From assembly GCA_002300355.1 (NCBI GenBank), contig NSGV01000001.1, positions 3,968,001 through 4,032,000 on the forward strand: 64,000 nucleotides of DNA. Direction: 5' to 3'. Made by a program: the position numbers and the translations under genes. Under the pieces are notes generated by a model that worked only from the letters and a program-made list of their open reading frames with translations, had not been told where the DNA came from and made no database searches. This document shows, piece after piece, positions 34,550-43,546 of the stretch. Every line of letters starts with the position of its first letter. The stretch's first letter is position 1. The DNA comes from Streptomyces sp. TLI_235 (GTDB lineage: Bacteria; Actinomycetota; Actinomycetes; Streptomycetales; Streptomycetaceae).

Positions 34550-35035
34550 ATGGAGCACCACCCGCACCACCCCGCACACCACCAGCAGCCGACCCGGCAT
34601 GGCACCGGCTGGTCCACCGCCGTCCGCGCCACCCTGCACTGCCTCACCGGCTGCGCCGCCGGCGAGATCCTCGGCATGGTCCTCGGCACCGCCCTCGGCC
34701 TGCACACCGGCGCCACCGTCGCGCTCTCGGTCGCACTGGCCTTCGTCCTCGGCTACGCCCTCACCATGCGCGGCGTGCGCAAGGCCGGCCTGCCGCTCGG
34801 CGCGGCCCTGCGCGTCGCGCTCGCCGCCGACACCGTGTCGATCCTCGTCATGGAGCTGATCGACAACACCGTCATGGTCACCGTGCCCGGCGCGATGGAC
34901 GCCGGCCTCGGCAGGCCGCTGTTCTGGGCGTCCCTGCTGCTCTCGCTGGCGATCGCCTTCGCCCTCACCGTGCCGGTCAACCGGTGGCTGATCTCCCGCG
35001 GGCAGGGCCATGCCGCGGCCCACGCCCACCACTGA
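34550..35035 (+). CDS. DUF4396 membrane protein with His-rich termini
   Basis: 161 residues. The N-terminus MEHHPHHPAHHQQPTRH and C-terminal HAAAHAHH are histidine-rich and could bind metal. Four membrane helices follow, the first preceded by HCLTGCAAGEILGMVLG, the family's conserved start with a Cys pair. AGGGGAGAGGAG lies 10 bases before ATG 34550. The CsoR-like operator and His/Cys content suggest a copper or related metal role, which is inference; the family has no established function. Confidence 0.88.
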   Translation: MEHHPHHPAHHQQPTRHGTGWSTAVRATLHCLTGCAAGEILGMVLGTALGLHTGATVALSVALAFVLGYALTMRGVRKAGLPLGAALRVALAADTVSILVMELIDNTVMVTVPGAMDAGLGRPLFWASLLLSLAIAFALTVPVNRWLISRGQGHAAAHAHH

Positions 35036-35042
35036 GCGGGCG

Positions 35043-38000
35043 TCAGCCCCCGGCGGCCGTACCGGCTTCGGAGAGCGAGCCGATCCGGCCGAGCAGGTCG
35101 ACGATCCTGGACTGCACGTCCTCGGTCGTCGACCGCTCCGCGAGGAACAGCACCGACTCGCCCGTCCGCAGCCGCGGCAGCTCCTTCGGGTCGAGGCCCA
35201 CCGAGGTGTAGACGACCATCGGGGTGCGGTGCAGCCGGTCGTTGGCACGCAGCCAGTCCAGCAGGCCCAGCTGGCGGCGCTCGATCCGCAGCAGGTCCAT
35301 CACCACCAGGTTCGGCTGGACGCTGCTCGCCCGGGCCACCGCGTCGTTCTCGTCCACGGCGTGCTCGACGTGCATCCCGCGCCGTTCCAGGCTCGCGATC
35401 ATCGCGCCGGCGATGTCCGGGTCGGACTCCACCAGCAGCACCCGCGGTGCGTGGTTCTCGCTGTCCCGCGGGGCCAGCGCCCGCAGCAGCACCGCCGGGT
35501 CGGCGCCGGCCGCCGAGTCCCGGGCCGCCTGCCCGAGGCCGGCCGTGACCAGCACCGGCACCTGCCGGTTCAGCGCCGCGGTGCGCAGCGACTCCAGCGC
35601 GGTGCGGGTGATCGGCCCGGTCAGCGGATCGACGAACAGCGCGGCCGGGAAGCCCGACACCTGCGCGTCGACCTCCTCGCGGGAACGCACGATGACCGGC
35701 CGGTAGCCGCGGTCCTGGAGCGCCTGCTTGGTGGAGGCGTCCGGCTCCGGCCACACCAGCAGCCGCCGCGGCCCGCCGTCGACCGCGGGCACCAGCACCG
35801 TCGGCTCGTCCGCCGGTACGGGCGCCGCACCGGCCGGGGCCAGCTCGGACAGCGGACGCGGCGGCGTCCGCGGCTCCAGGGCCGCCGGGACGGCCGGCTC
35901 CGCGGCACGGGCCGGCGCCGGCAGTGCGGGCAGCTCGGCCGGGGCACCGGACCGGCCGACCGCGGCGGCCTCCGGCTGCGGGAAGGCACTGGGGAAGGCC
36001 GCCGCGAACGCGCTCTGCAGCGGCCGCGGCGGGCTCAGCTCGCCGAGCCCGGTACCGACCGGCTGCGGCTGGGCCGGCACGGCGGGCTCGGGCACCGCCG
36101 GATGGGCCGGTTCGAGCTCTGCCGACGGGGCCGGCGCCGCCTCGGCGGCCGGCGCCGGCAGCGCGGCGGGGGCCGACTGCTCCGGGGCACCGGCCGATCC
36201 GGCCTGCTCCGGCTCGGCGGGCACCGCGAGCCGCCGACGGCGGCCGGTGGGCTGCACGGGCGGCTGGGCGACCGGCGGACCGGCCGGCAGGGCGTGCTCC
36301 AGACCCGGGTAGACCGGCATGCCCGGCTCGGGCACACCCGGCAGCGCGACGGCGCCGGCCGGGGTCTCGTCGGCCGCGGCCCGGCGGCGGCGCCGGGCCG
36401 GCCGGGGCTCCTCGGCGGAGGCACCCTCCGACGCGCCGTCAGCCGCCGCACGGGCACCGGCGTCCACGGGCACACCGTTCGGCGGGGTGTCCCCCTCGGC
36501 GGCCGGTGCCTGCGGCTCCGGCGCGGACTCGGCGGGCGCGGCCGCCATCGGCCCGAGCGGGATCGGCCCGCTGCGGTCGTGGTCGGCGGGCTCCCGCCCG
36601 GCCCGCCCGGCAGGCTCCGCCGGGCCGCTCTCCCGCGGCTCCGCCGACGCCACCTGGGGCAGGTCCGGCAGCATCGCGGTGTCGGTCTCCTTGGGCACGC
36701 TCGGCCGGCCCGCGGCCGCCCGCGCCGTCGCCGGGTCGAGCGGCAGCTCGACCACGTACGTCGTCCCCGCGCCGCCCGGCAGCTCGTGCCGCTGCAGCAC
36801 GCCGCCGTGCCGCTCGACCGTGCCGCGCGCGATCGGCAGGTGGACGGGGCTGCTCTGTCGGGCCGGGCCGCGGACCTCGATCCGGGCGACCTCGCCGCGC
36901 TGCGCCGCGGCGACCACCACCATCGGGGCGTCCCCGCCGACCGGCGGCAGGGCGGGCACGCCGAGCGCGGGCGACACGCCCGTCCCCGGCGCGTCCAGCG
37001 ACGGGGTGATACCGCTGACGTCCGCCACCAGGTGGGCGAGCGCGCGGGCGAGCCGCTCGCGGTCGGCCGTCACGTCGACGGCGGCCGCGTGCACCGAGTA
37101 GCGCACCCGGCCCGGGCCGACCAGCTCCCCGGCGTGCTCCACCGCCCGCTGGACGACCGCGTCCAGGCCGACCGGCTTGCGCTTGAGCTGCTGCCGCCCG
37201 CTCTCCACGTCGGCCTCGAAGGCCTGGTGGGCGAGCACGCCGTCGATCAGGCTGCCGAACCGCCGGCACTCGTCGGCGAGCCGGCGCAGCGTCCAGTTGG
37301 CCTCCGGCCACAGCTGCCCGGCCGGGTCCGTGGCGAGCGCGTCGATCCGGGTGTGCAGGGCGGTGAGCGCGTCGCCGAGCTCCGTCTCCAGAACGGCGGT
37401 CAGGTGCTCGTTGCGGGCGACGAGGGCGAGCTCCCTCGTCCGGTCGGTGAAGGTCATCACCGCGCCGACCAGCTGCTCGCCGTCCCGGACGGGGGCGGTG
37501 GTGAGGTCGACGGTGACCGGGGTGCCGTCCTTGCGCCACAGCACGGCGCCGCGCACCCGGTGCTTGCGGCCGGACAGCAGGGTGTCCATCAGGGCGGAGC
37601 CGTCCGCGGCGAGCGGGGTGCCGTCCGCCTGCGAGTGCTGGACCAGCGGGTGCAGCTCGCGGCCGCCGAGCTCGCTGGCCCGGTAGTCGAGAATGTGCGC
37701 CGCCGCCGGATTGACCAGCACCACGCGGCCCTCGAGGTCGACACCGAGCACACCCTCGGCCGCCGCCCGGAGGATCATCTCGGTCTGCTTGTGCTGCCGC
37801 CGCAGCTCCGCCTCGACACCGAGCCGGCCGGAGAGGTCGCGGACGAGCAGCAGCAGCAGGTCCTGGCCGGAGCCCTCGCGGTACGGGTCGTACGGGACGT
37901 AGCCGCGGCCCTCGGCGGCCCCGTCGTCGGCGAAGTCGTTGCCGGAGACCTCGACCGGGAAGGTGCTGCCGTCGGTACGGCGGGCGGTCATCCGGACCGG

Positions 38001-38249
38001 CTTGTCCAGGCCCTCGGACTCGGCCGTCGCCGGGCGCATCGAGCCGGGGATGCGGCTCGGGTCGAACTCGGGCAGCAGGTCGAGCAGGCCGCGCCCGACC
38101 AGGGAGGTGCCGGGCGCCTGCAGGCTCTCCACGGCGGCCTTGTTGGCGTCCACCACGGTGCCGTTGCTGTTCACCAACAGCAGCGCGTCGGGCAGCGCGT
38201 CGAGTATCGCGGCGAGGCGAGCAGCGCCTCGGGTCGGCCTGCTGCTCAC
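35043..38249 (-). CDS. Very long PAS-PAS-kinase-like-REC signalling protein
   Basis: 1,068 residues from GTG 38249 (GAGGAG upstream). PAS 1 is near 12-80 (ILDALPDALLLVNSNGTVVDANK), PAS 2 near 165-290 (ILRAAAEGVLGVDLEGRVVLVNPAAAHIL). A histidine-kinase-like region follows (~290-520) but no H-box with a phospho-His is evident (ELGDALTALHTRI), and the N-box is degenerate. Residues ~520-830 are Pro/Ala-rich disorder. Two receiver-like domains end the protein; the last keeps Asp in LVVMDLL (~983) but has LFLAE where the conserved Lys is expected. It probably acts by binding rather than phosphotransfer. Confidence 0.85.
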   Translation of the reverse strand: MSSRPTRGAARLAAILDALPDALLLVNSNGTVVDANKAAVESLQAPGTSLVGRGLLDLLPEFDPSRIPGSMRPATAESEGLDKPVRMTARRTDGSTFPVEVSGNDFADDGAAEGRGYVPYDPYREGSGQDLLLLLVRDLSGRLGVEAELRRQHKQTEMILRAAAEGVLGVDLEGRVVLVNPAAAHILDYRASELGGRELHPLVQHSQADGTPLAADGSALMDTLLSGRKHRVRGAVLWRKDGTPVTVDLTTAPVRDGEQLVGAVMTFTDRTRELALVARNEHLTAVLETELGDALTALHTRIDALATDPAGQLWPEANWTLRRLADECRRFGSLIDGVLAHQAFEADVESGRQQLKRKPVGLDAVVQRAVEHAGELVGPGRVRYSVHAAAVDVTADRERLARALAHLVADVSGITPSLDAPGTGVSPALGVPALPPVGGDAPMVVVAAAQRGEVARIEVRGPARQSSPVHLPIARGTVERHGGVLQRHELPGGAGTTYVVELPLDPATARAAAGRPSVPKETDTAMLPDLPQVASAEPRESGPAEPAGRAGREPADHDRSGPIPLGPMAAAPAESAPEPQAPAAEGDTPPNGVPVDAGARAAADGASEGASAEEPRPARRRRRAAADETPAGAVALPGVPEPGMPVYPGLEHALPAGPPVAQPPVQPTGRRRRLAVPAEPEQAGSAGAPEQSAPAALPAPAAEAAPAPSAELEPAHPAVPEPAVPAQPQPVGTGLGELSPPRPLQSAFAAAFPSAFPQPEAAAVGRSGAPAELPALPAPARAAEPAVPAALEPRTPPRPLSELAPAGAAPVPADEPTVLVPAVDGGPRRLLVWPEPDASTKQALQDRGYRPVIVRSREEVDAQVSGFPAALFVDPLTGPITRTALESLRTAALNRQVPVLVTAGLGQAARDSAAGADPAVLLRALAPRDSENHAPRVLLVESDPDIAGAMIASLERRGMHVEHAVDENDAVARASSVQPNLVVMDLLRIERRQLGLLDWLRANDRLHRTPMVVYTSVGLDPKELPRLRTGESVLFLAERSTTEDVQSRIVDLLGRIGSLSEAGTAAGG

Positions 38250-38479
38250 GTCGACAGGTCTCCTCACGGCTTGGGCCACGTCGGCGGGGCTCGCCGGCTG
38301 GTCACGGCGGGCGCTCGCGGCTCGCGCTCTCCTCGGGCCCCGGCAGTATCTCATTGTTCTTTGCGCTGTGGACGACCCGCCTAGTAACGTTGTCGGTGGT
38401 TGGTGTCGGGCCCGTGGGCTGTGGCATCATCACTTGCGCACGGAGTGCGTCCGGGGTCATCGGGCGCGTTCCGGGTGGA

Positions 38480-38570
38480 GGAGGCTTCGCCTAGTCCGGT
38501 CTATGGCGCCGCACTGCTAATGCGGTTTGGGCCTTAAAGCCCATCGAGGGTTCAAATCCCTCAGCCTCCG
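38480..38570 (+). tRNA. tRNA-Ser (anticodon GCU)
   Basis: 91 nt. Acceptor GGAGGCT/AGCCTCC, discriminator G at 38570, anticodon stem CCGCA/TGCGG enclosing CTGCTAA with anticodon GCT at 38516-38518, long variable arm and T-arm GAGGGTTCAAATCCCTC. CCA is not encoded. Confidence 0.96.
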
Positions 38571-38580
38571 CCTCGTGGAC

Positions 38581-38608
38581 AGCCCCGTCGGCATCAGCCG
38601 GCGGGGCT
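38581..38608 (+). terminator. Terminator after tRNA-Ser(GCU)
   Basis: AGCCCCGTCGGC pairs with GCCGGCGGGGCT around ATCA (one G:T pair), followed by TTT. Confidence 0.8.
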
Positions 38609-38722
38609 TTCCGTTTGCCCCGAGGGGCGGCCGCAGGAGCCCGGGATCAATCGATTTCACCCCCGGTCGACGGTCATGTAATGTTGTCCCCGCACCGCCC
38701 CGGAGGCCAGCCGCCAGGGCGA

Positions 38723-38798
38723 GCGCTCATAGCTCAACGGATAGAGCACTTGACTACGGATCAAGAGGTTGCAGGTTCGAATCCTGCTGAGCGCACCA
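38723..38798 (+). tRNA. tRNA-Arg (anticodon ACG), copy 1
   Basis: 76 nt including encoded CCA (38796-38798). Acceptor GCGCTCA/TGAGCGC, anticodon stem CTTGA/TCAAG around CTACGGA, anticodon ACG at 38756-38758. It reads CGN codons after A34 is deaminated to inosine. Confidence 0.98.
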
Positions 38799-38832
38799 CA
38801 ACCCGCCGCAGCGGCCCCTCGGGGTCGCCCAG

Positions 38833-38908
38833 GCGCTCATAGCTCAACGGATAGAGCACTTGACTACGGATCAAGAGGTTGCAGGTTCGAATCCTGCTGA
38901 GCGCACCA
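38833..38908 (+). tRNA. tRNA-Arg (anticodon ACG), copy 2
   Basis: Identical over all 76 bases to copy 1, including CCA, and 34 bases downstream of it. The gene pair is probably co-transcribed and ends at the hairpin that follows. Confidence 0.98.
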
Positions 38909-38911
38909 CCC

Positions 38912-38940
38912 GAAGGCCCCGGACACCGTCCGGGGCCTTC
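38912..38940. terminator. Terminator after tRNA-Arg pair
   Basis: Perfect 13-base arms GAAGGCCCCGGAC and GTCCGGGGCCTTC around ACC. It also faces the end of the converging flavohaemoglobin gene. Confidence 0.88.
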
Positions 38941-38958
38941 GTCGTTCCCGGGCACCGG

Positions 38959-40158
38959 TCAGCCCAGCTCGGTCCGGTTGATCCAGGCGATGTCCCGAGG
39001 CTGCAGGAGGCGCTCCGCAGCGCTCGCAGGCCGGCTGCGGTCCAGGGTGTGCGGCACCGGGTCGTGCCGGACGAGCTCCGGGTCCGCGCCCAGCCGTGCC
39101 AGCCGGGCGGCGACCGCGGGCGCCAGGTCGGGCGGGCCGCTCAGCAGCACGTCCCGGCCCGAGCAGTCGCCGAGCCGGGCGAGGCCCTCGTGGACCAGCG
39201 CCACCGCCTCGGCGCGGCCGGCCCCGTCCTCGGGCGCGGCCAGCACCATCTCCAGCCGGGCGTACCGGTCGACCAGGGCGCGCACCGCGTCGAGGTCGTA
39301 GTGGTCGGCATCGCTGCGGGCGCCGAGCAGGACGGTCGCCCGCCGGTCGCCCCGCTGGGCGAGCGCCTCGACCACCGCCTTGACCTGGGCCCAGCCGGTG
39401 CCGCCGGCCACCGCCAGCAGCGGCCGCCGGGAGTGCGGGTCGAGCACCGCGGTGCCGAGCGCGGGCCCGAGCCGCAGCTGTTCGCCGGGCAGCACCTCGT
39501 CGACCAGGACGGGGGAGAGCAGCCCGTCCGGCACCCGGCGGACGTGCACCTCCAGGGTGCCGTCGGCGCGCGGCGCGCAGCCGATCGAGTACGGGCGCCA
39601 GACCTGCGGCACCCGCGGCGAGCAGAGCGTCAGGTACTGGCCGGGCGTGAACGGGTAGGGGCTGTCGGGCGCCAGGGTGAGCACGGCGACGTCCGGGGCG
39701 GCCCACCGCCGGTGCACCACCTCGGCCTGCCACCAGGCCGGCTCGTCGGCCGGGACGGCCCGCTCGGCGTCGATCATGGCCTGGGAGATCACCGTCCAGG
39801 CCTCGGTCCAGGCCTTTTCCTGCTCCTCGGTCCAGGCGGCGCCGGCGAACCGCCGCAGGGTGGCGAGCAGGCTCGCGCCGACGGCCGGGTAGTGCTCGGG
39901 CCGGGCGCCGAACTTGCGGTGGTCGCGGCCCAGGGCGGTGAGGTAGCCGGCCAGCCGCTCCGGCTCGTCGAGGCGCTGCACCAGGTGGGTGATCGCGGCG
40001 AGAAGCCGGTCGCGCTGCTCCTCCATCCGCTCCGGGAAGAGCGCCCGGACACCGGGGTTGTGGGCGAACAGGTGGGCGTAGAAGTAGGCGGTCAGCTGGT
40101 CCGCGCGGCGTTCGACCACCGCGAGGCCGGCCCGGAGGACCGCGGGGTCGAAGGCCAC
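38959..40158 (-). CDS. hmp: Flavohaemoprotein (NO dioxygenase)
   Basis: 399 residues from GTG 40158. The globin domain (1-135) has AYFYAHLFAHNPGVRALFPE and the proximal-His region LGRDHRKFGARPEHYPAVGASLLATL. The FAD domain (~150-250) shows WRPYSIGCAP in place of the usual RxYS, and the NAD domain LLAVAGGTGWAQVKAVVEAL. It detoxifies nitric oxide to nitrate using O2 and NAD(P)H in the cytosol. It follows a single-domain globin gene by 10 bases. Confidence 0.93.
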   Translation of the reverse strand: MAFDPAVLRAGLAVVERRADQLTAYFYAHLFAHNPGVRALFPERMEEQRDRLLAAITHLVQRLDEPERLAGYLTALGRDHRKFGARPEHYPAVGASLLATLRRFAGAAWTEEQEKAWTEAWTVISQAMIDAERAVPADEPAWWQAEVVHRRWAAPDVAVLTLAPDSPYPFTPGQYLTLCSPRVPQVWRPYSIGCAPRADGTLEVHVRRVPDGLLSPVLVDEVLPGEQLRLGPALGTAVLDPHSRRPLLAVAGGTGWAQVKAVVEALAQRGDRRATVLLGARSDADHYDLDAVRALVDRYARLEMVLAAPEDGAGRAEAVALVHEGLARLGDCSGRDVLLSGPPDLAPAVAARLARLGADPELVRHDPVPHTLDRSRPASAAERLLQPRDIAWINRTELG

Positions 40159-40168
40159 GGCCCCGGCC

Positions 40169-40597
40169 TCACCCGTCCGCCCCGGCGGGCCCCGCGGCCA
40201 CCAGCGCGCGGCCCATGGTGTCCGCCACCACGCCGTACACCGCCGCCCAGGCCGCCTCCGCCTGCGGCGACCAGGCGTCGCCGGCGAAGTGCCGCAGGGT
40301 GGCGATCAGGCTCACGCCCACCGCGGGGAAGTGCTCCGGCAGCGCGCCGTAGCCGGCGTGCCGGCGGCCGAGGCCGGTGAGGACGCCGACCAGGGTGTCG
40401 GTGTCCTCCAGGTTCGCGACCAGGGCGCCGAGCGCGGCGAACAGGCGGTCCTGCTGCTCGTCCAGGTGCTCGGCGAACAGCGGACGGACGGCAGGGTGGT
40501 GCTCGAACAGGTGCCGGTAGAACCAGGCCGTCACCTCGGTGCCGTGCGGCTCGACGGCGGCGAAACTGCTCTTCACGAGAACGGGGTCGATGCTCAC
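40169..40597 (-). CDS. Single-domain bacterial globin (Vitreoscilla-type)
   Basis: 142 residues from GTG 40597. The fold is a full-length globin: FAAVEPHGTEVTAWFYRHLFEHHPAVRPLFAEHLDEQQDR and the proximal segment LTGLGRRHAGYGALPEHFPAVGVSLIATLRHF. It closely parallels the globin domain of the adjacent flavohaemoprotein, suggesting duplication or domain loss. The two genes form an operon. A role in O2/NO handling is likely. The ribosome site is weak, so the start is approximate. Confidence 0.9.
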   Translation of the reverse strand: MSIDPVLVKSSFAAVEPHGTEVTAWFYRHLFEHHPAVRPLFAEHLDEQQDRLFAALGALVANLEDTDTLVGVLTGLGRRHAGYGALPEHFPAVGVSLIATLRHFAGDAWSPQAEAAWAAVYGVVADTMGRALVAAGPAGADG

Positions 40598-40878
40598 GGG
40601 CGCCGACTCTACTGACGGCGCGTCATATCGAACAGGGTGCGTCGACACGTGATCGGAAAGCGCCAGGAGTGGTGATCGCAATCCGGCCGGAGTGGCGGAA
40701 AACCGCCTACCGGGCGGCGGCCCGGGCGGCGCGGCGGCCGTTCGGGTGCACATCAGGATCCGCCCACGGGTGTCGGAACTTGACGGACCGTCGACCGTGC
40801 TTCGCTTTTGTCGGATGTTATGGCCGCGTCATCTCCCGGCTGTGCGCGGCCCGGCACACGGCAGCGAAGGAGCGCCGG

Positions 40879-43388
40879 ATGACCCGACGGTTCTGCTTCC
40901 CGGCGCCCGCCCGCCGGGCCCTGGCGGCCGCGGCCACCGCCGGGCTGCTGCTGCCCGCCGCGCTCGCCGCCCCGGCCCCGGCCCAGCAGAGCCCCGCCAC
41001 CTGGACCCAGGAGCGCACCGCTGCCCTGCCCTCCGGGCTCACCGTCCGGCTCGACTTCTCCGCGCTCCCCGGCATCACCGCCACCGCCGCCCCCGGAGCA
41101 CTCGCCGACCGGGCCGGCAGCGCCGGCAGCGGTGCGACCTTCGCGGACGGGACGCGCCCCGGCGACCCCGCCGAGACCTTCGACATCACCGCCGACCGCC
41201 CCGCCGCGGACGGCTCCTGGCGCACCCTCGGCACCCTGCGGATCGCCTTCTCCCGGCCGATGCGCAACCCCCGGCTGCACATCGGCGGCCTCACCGCGCG
41301 GGCCACCGCCACCACCGGCACCACCGCGGCCGCCGTCCGGCTCACCGCCACCGGCGGCACCCCCACCGCCCCGACCCTGGTCGGGCGCACCCCCTGGACG
41401 GGATGGACCGCGAACGGCAACGAACTCGCCCCGCCCGACGACGCGCAGGCCGACACCGCGGCCGACGGCGCCGGCACCCTCGAACTGGCCGGCACCGTCG
41501 GCACCGCCACCCTCCGCCTGGAACAACGGACCACCGCCCGGGACGGCTCCACCACCACGCCGCCCCCGCTGCACACCTCCTGGACGGTCACCGTCGACGA
41601 GTCGCTCGGCACCGCCCCCAGGGCTACGGCAACGCCTCCCACCTGCTCTCCGACCTCTACCTCGGCCGGGACGCCACCGACGACCGGCACCGCGAGCGTG
41701 CCGCCGCGGCGGCTGCGGCCCGGCCGCTGGTCCCCGGCCCCGGCGGGGCGGCGCCCGGGGACGCGGAGCAGCCCGCCGCGCCCACCCGGCCCCTGGTCGA
41801 ACTCGTCCCCGCGGCGGCCCGCAGCATGTGGGCCAACCCGGTGCCGCCCCGCACCGGTCCGGGCCGCGGCGAGTACCCGGGCGCCGACCCGACCCTCGCC
41901 TTCCCCACCGAGGCCGCGACCGGCGACTACTACCGGGTCGACGTGCCCGTCGCGCCCGGCCCCGGCCCCGCCGTCCTGGCCGGCTGGGTCGACTTCGACC
42001 GCAACGGCCGCTTCGACCCGCTGGAGCGGGTGCAGGCCGAGGTGCCGCAGGGCGCCGCCACCGCCCGCCTGGAGTGGGCGGTCACCGGCCGGGTGGTCGC
42101 AGGGGAGACCTGGGCCCGGCTGCGGATCGCCCGGGACGCCTCCCAACTCGTCACCCCGGGTGGCTTCGCCGACTCCGGCCAGGTCGTCGACCAGCGGATC
42201 CGCCTCGCCGGCGGCTCCGCCCACCCGGAGATCTCCGCCCCGGCGAACGGTACGGTCACCGCGGAGGTCCGCCCGCAGGTCGCCGGCACCGGTGCGCCGG
42301 CCGGTGCGAGCACCGCCGTCACCGACGGCGACCGCACCCTCTGCACGGCGACGGCGGCCCAGGACGGCGGCTGGACCTGTCGGCCCGGCGAGGCACTGGT
42401 CGACGGCGAGCACACCCTGACCGCAGTGGTCACCACCCGCGCCGGCGCCGTGCTGCGCAGCGAGCCCGTCCGGCTGACCGTCAAGACCGCCCCGCCCGCG
42501 GCCCCCGCGTTCACCCTGCCCGAATACACCAACGACCCCGGTCTGCCCGTCACCGGTGTCGGCGAGCCCGGCAGCACCGTCTCGGTCACCGAGGCCGGCC
42601 CGACACCGCAGGCCGCCGGCGAACTCTGCAGCACCGGCGTCGGACCGGACGGCGGCTGGTCCTGCCTGCCGGTGGAGAGCCTCGACGACGGCGTCCACCA
42701 GCTGACCGCCACCGCGGTGGACGCGGCCGGCAACACCGCCCGGAGCCGGGAGGCCGCGCTGACCGCCGACACCGTGGCACCCGCCCGTCCGGTGCTGGAG
42801 ACACCGAAGGCCGGCGCCGCGGCGCCCGCCCGGGCGCGGTTCGCCGGACGGGCGGAGGCCGCGGCCACCATCACCGTCACCGTCGGGGCGAAGGCGGCGG
42901 GCGGGGACCGGATCGTCCTCTGCAGCGCCACCGCGGGCGCCGACGGCACCTGGTCCTGCACCGCCGACCGCGCCGCGCCGCAGGGGGAGCAGGTGCTGCT
43001 GGCCACCGCCGCCGACCGCGCCGGGAACAGCACGGCGGGGGAGCCGGTGACCGTGCGGATCGCGGCGGAGCCCGCACCGGTCGCGCCTTCGCCGTCCGGG
43101 TCATCGCCTTCGCCGTCCGGGTCATCGCCTTCGCCGTCGGCCGCCGAGCCGCCCGCAGCGGAGCAGCCGGCCGACCCGGGCGTGGCGGCCTCCGCCGACG
43201 GCGGTTCCGCACAGGGCGGCCGGGTACGGGCGGTGCCGCCCCGGCCGGAGCGTGCGTCGTTCCGGTGGCCGGCCCCGGATGTCCGGCTGCTCGCCGGCTT
43301 CGGCGGGCTGCTCGCGGGCCTGGCGGTCGCCGGTCTGCTGCTGCGGCGGCTGCTCGCCCGCGGCTCCGGCACCCGACGCAAAGGCTGA
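40879..43388 (+). pseudogene. CshA-type fibrillar adhesin-like surface protein, frameshifted
   Basis: Starts at ATG 40879 (GAAGGAG upstream) with a signal peptide (ALAAAATAGLLLPAALAAPAPA), then a CshA-type N-terminal domain (LTVRLDFSALPGITATA). At a run of five C (41615-41619) the frame breaks: ...DESLGTAP continues only in the -1 frame as QGYGNASHLLSDLYLGRDA. Thereafter come a GEVED-like domain (AGWVDFDRNGRFDPLERV), three Ig-like repeats, a Ser/Pro linker and a C-terminal membrane anchor (VRLLAGFGGLLAGLAVAGLLL) with basic tail. No LPxTG is seen. It is broken by one lost base, read by slippage, or a sequencing error. Confidence 0.82.
43084..43138 (+). repeat. 21-base in-gene repeat (Ser/Pro linker)
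   Basis: CGCCTTCGCCGTCCGGGTCAT occurs at 43084-43104 and 43105-43125, then partially, encoding SPSGS repeats between the adhesin's last domain and its anchor. Confidence 0.8.
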
Positions 43389-43546
43389 CGATTCGTCAGT
43401 TCATGTGGCGGCGACGGGAATCGACACGCCCGCTTTGCGTGAAATGTCGCATTTGATGACTTGTCGACCTAGCCTGAGATCCGGTGTCGGCCGTCCGCTT
43501 CGACCGGCCGCCCGCGCCTTGCCGCACCCGAACCCGAGGACCGTGC

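Noticed and set aside
36319-38384. Long plus-strand frames opposite the PAS/REC protein
   Set aside because: Composition is Arg/Pro/Ala junk, whereas the minus-strand frame contains PAS and REC domains.
38723-38908. Duplicated tRNA-Arg as ends of an integrated element
   Set aside because: Only 34 bases lie between the copies and each is a complete tRNA, so there is no element.
43386-43400. CTGACGATTCGTCAG as terminator of the adhesin gene
   Set aside because: Only 6-bp arms and no T tract; it may be incidental.
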